From the NCBI GenBank assembly GCA_030425055.1, contig JAUHVN010000151.1, positions 1 to 6,913 on the forward strand: 6,913 nt of DNA. The letters are read 5' to 3'. The DNA is from Actinomycetes bacterium (GTDB lineage Bacteria > Actinomycetota > Actinomycetes > Actinomycetales > Microbacteriaceae). Below the pieces are notes generated by a model. That model had not been told where the DNA came from. It did no database searches and saw only the letters and a program-made list of their open reading frames with translations. Both the position numbers and the translations under genes were made by a program. Below, one piece after another: positions 5,590 through 6,913 of the stretch. The stretch's first letter is position 1; each line of letters opens with the position of its first letter.

Positions 5590-6913
5590 ATGCCATCCAC
5601 CCCCCGACGCCGGGCGCTCGCGCTCGGCACCGCCGCGGTCCTCGCGGCGGCCATCGCCGCACCGCTCGGTGCGAACGCCGCCGGCGCCGCCGAGAGCGGA
5701 CTGCCCGGCACCGAGCTGTACGTCAACCCCTTCAGCACGACCCTCGAAGCGGCGCAGGGCCTCAGCGGCCAGGCGCGCGACGATGCCCAGCTGCTGGGCA
5801 GCATCCCGTCCGCCGAGTGGTTCACGAAGGGCACCCCCGCCGAGGTGGAGGCCGAGGCGCGGGCCTACGTGGATGCCGCGACCTCCGCCGGGCAGATGCC
5901 GGTGCTGGTCGCCTACAACCTCCCGTTCCGTGACTGCGCGCAGTATTCGTCCGGTGGGGCGTTCGACACCGCGGAGTACCTCGCGTGGATCGACGCGCTC
6001 GCCGCCGGAATCGGCGATCGCCCGGCGACCGTGATCCTGGAGCCGGACGGGCTCGGCATCATCCCGCACTACACGAACCTCGACGGCATGCTCGAGTGGT
6101 GTCAGCCCGCCGAGCTCGACTCCGCGACGGCGGCCGCCACAGGTTCGCACAGCTCAACGGCGCGGTCGACGCACTGGGCGCGCTCGCCGCGGCATCCGTC
6201 TATCTGGATGCCACTCATTCGGGGTGGCTCAACGTCGGCGACGCGAGTGACCGCCTGCTGAAGGCGGGCGTCGAACGGGCCGACGGCTTCTTCGTCAACG
6301 CCTCGAACTACCAGTTCACCGCGAACCTCGCCGCGTATGGCCGCTGGATCTCGTCGTGCATCGCGTACGTGACGCAGGTGGCGATGGGCGACTTCGGCAG
6401 CTGCGGAAACCAGTACTGGAACGGCGGCCCGGCCACCGGATGGAGTGGCACCGCGATGTCGAACTACGGCGAGTGGTCGGCCGACGATCCCGATCCGGCG
6501 CTCAACACCTCGGGCGTCGACTCGCGCTACGCGTCGATCCTCGGTGGCGTCACGCCCGACACCGGGTTCGTCATCGACACCAGCCGCAACGGCCTGGGCC
6601 CGTGGGCCGCGCCATCGGGGGTGTACTCCGACCCGGAGGACTGGTGCAACCCGCCCGACCGTGGGGCGGGTGAGCTGCCGAGGACCGATGTCGCCGACCC
6701 GCTCATCGACGCCTACCTGTGGATCAAGGTTCCGGGCGAGTCGGACGGCAAGTGCTTCCGCGGCACCGGCGGCCCGCTCGATCCCGAGCGCGGCATGGAG
6801 GACCCCGCCGCCGGCGTGTGGTTCCCCGAGCAGGCACGCGAGCTCATCGCGCTGTCGTCGCCGGTGCTCGAGCCGCTGGCATGCCACGTCGACTGGCGTG
6901 CGAACGGCAAGGG
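5590..6913 (+). pseudogene. Secreted GH6 cellulase (endoglucanase/cellobiohydrolase), frameshifted, 3' end missing
   Basis: Family 6 glycoside hydrolases cut beta-1,4-glucan (cellulose) with inversion and act outside the cell. The product starts with a signal peptide (MPSTPRRRALALG, hydrophobic core 9-25, cleavage around 30-34). The GH6 signature VAYNLPFRDCAQYSSGG contains catalytic Asp115, and LEPDGLG contains Asp153. At about 6139 one base is missing: frame 1 continues only to a stop at 6259-6261 (224 residues). The family sequence resumes in the -1 frame at 6141 (RFAQLNGAVDALG) and runs open to the window edge. That second part holds YLDATHSGW (Asp codon 6207), DTSRNG (6576), WCNPPDRGAG and GESDG (Asp codon 6744), so both frames are needed for the active site. 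The catalytic domain seems to end near 6880; the following CHVDWRANG may begin a binding module. Promoter, CebR box and ribosome site look intact, so the lesion is recent or is a sequencing error. Confidence 0.92.
6129..6143 (+). other. Frameshift site in the GH6 gene
   Basis: The first frame reads Ala-Ala-Ala up to 6138 and the second starts Arg-Phe-Ala at 6141. Adding one G after 6138 (GCC GAC AGG TTC) restores a continuous GH6 reading frame (...ATAAADRFAQL). The lost base sits right at the 3' end of the perfect ten-base palindrome GGCGGCCGCC (6129-6138). Such a site can cause replication slippage or a sequencing or assembly error. No canonical slippery heptamer for programmed frameshifting is present. 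Confidence 0.85.

Noticed and set aside
6129..6143. Programmed ribosomal frameshifting in the GH6 gene
   Set aside because: No X-XXY-YYZ slippery heptamer is present, and frameshifting is not known for GH6 enzymes; a one-base deletion explains it more simply.

Overview
The window is strongly GC-rich and reads like a chromosome segment of a high-GC actinobacterium. Codon choice, leaderless-type promoters and the gene families suggest the Microbacteriaceae (Microbacterium-like), but no marker gene proves this. It holds six protein genes, two cut by the window edges, packed with short intergenic gaps. I see no RNA genes, insertion sequences or CRISPR arrays.

Left part (1-961): the 3' portion of a flavin-dependent sugar-alcohol/aldonolactone oxidase of the alditol-oxidase type, on the + strand. 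It converges on the next gene with only 12 bases between the stop codons, and a GC-rich inverted repeat covers the junction.

Middle (944-4533, all on the - strand, transcribed right to left): a DHA2-type 14-helix drug exporter, then a MarR-family repressor, then a second exporter of the EntS/MFS_3 type whose GTG start overlaps the marR stop. This is a typical MarR-controlled drug-export locus. Palindromes sit just upstream of the repressor and just upstream of the DHA2 pump, and both contain TAG-N5-CTA. A plausible model is that the MarR protein represses its own promoter and the pump promoter. The pump operator lies in a 68-base divergent region shared with the next gene.

Right part (4602-6913, + strand): a monoacylglycerol-lipase-like alpha/beta hydrolase with a leaderless-type promoter. 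After it comes a secreted family 6 glycoside hydrolase (cellulase) preceded by a TTGACG promoter, a perfect CebR/CelR operator (TGGGAGCGCTCCCA) and a good ribosome binding site. The cellulase gene carries a one-base deletion near 6139 that breaks the reading frame between catalytic regions, so as written it is a pseudogene or an assembly error. It continues past the window edge, possibly into a carbohydrate-binding module.

I found no clearly undescribed biological system. The most useful leads are the frameshifted cellulase with intact regulation, the shared-looking operators around the two pumps, the nested hairpin around the CebR box, and an inverted repeat inside the 3' end of the second exporter gene.
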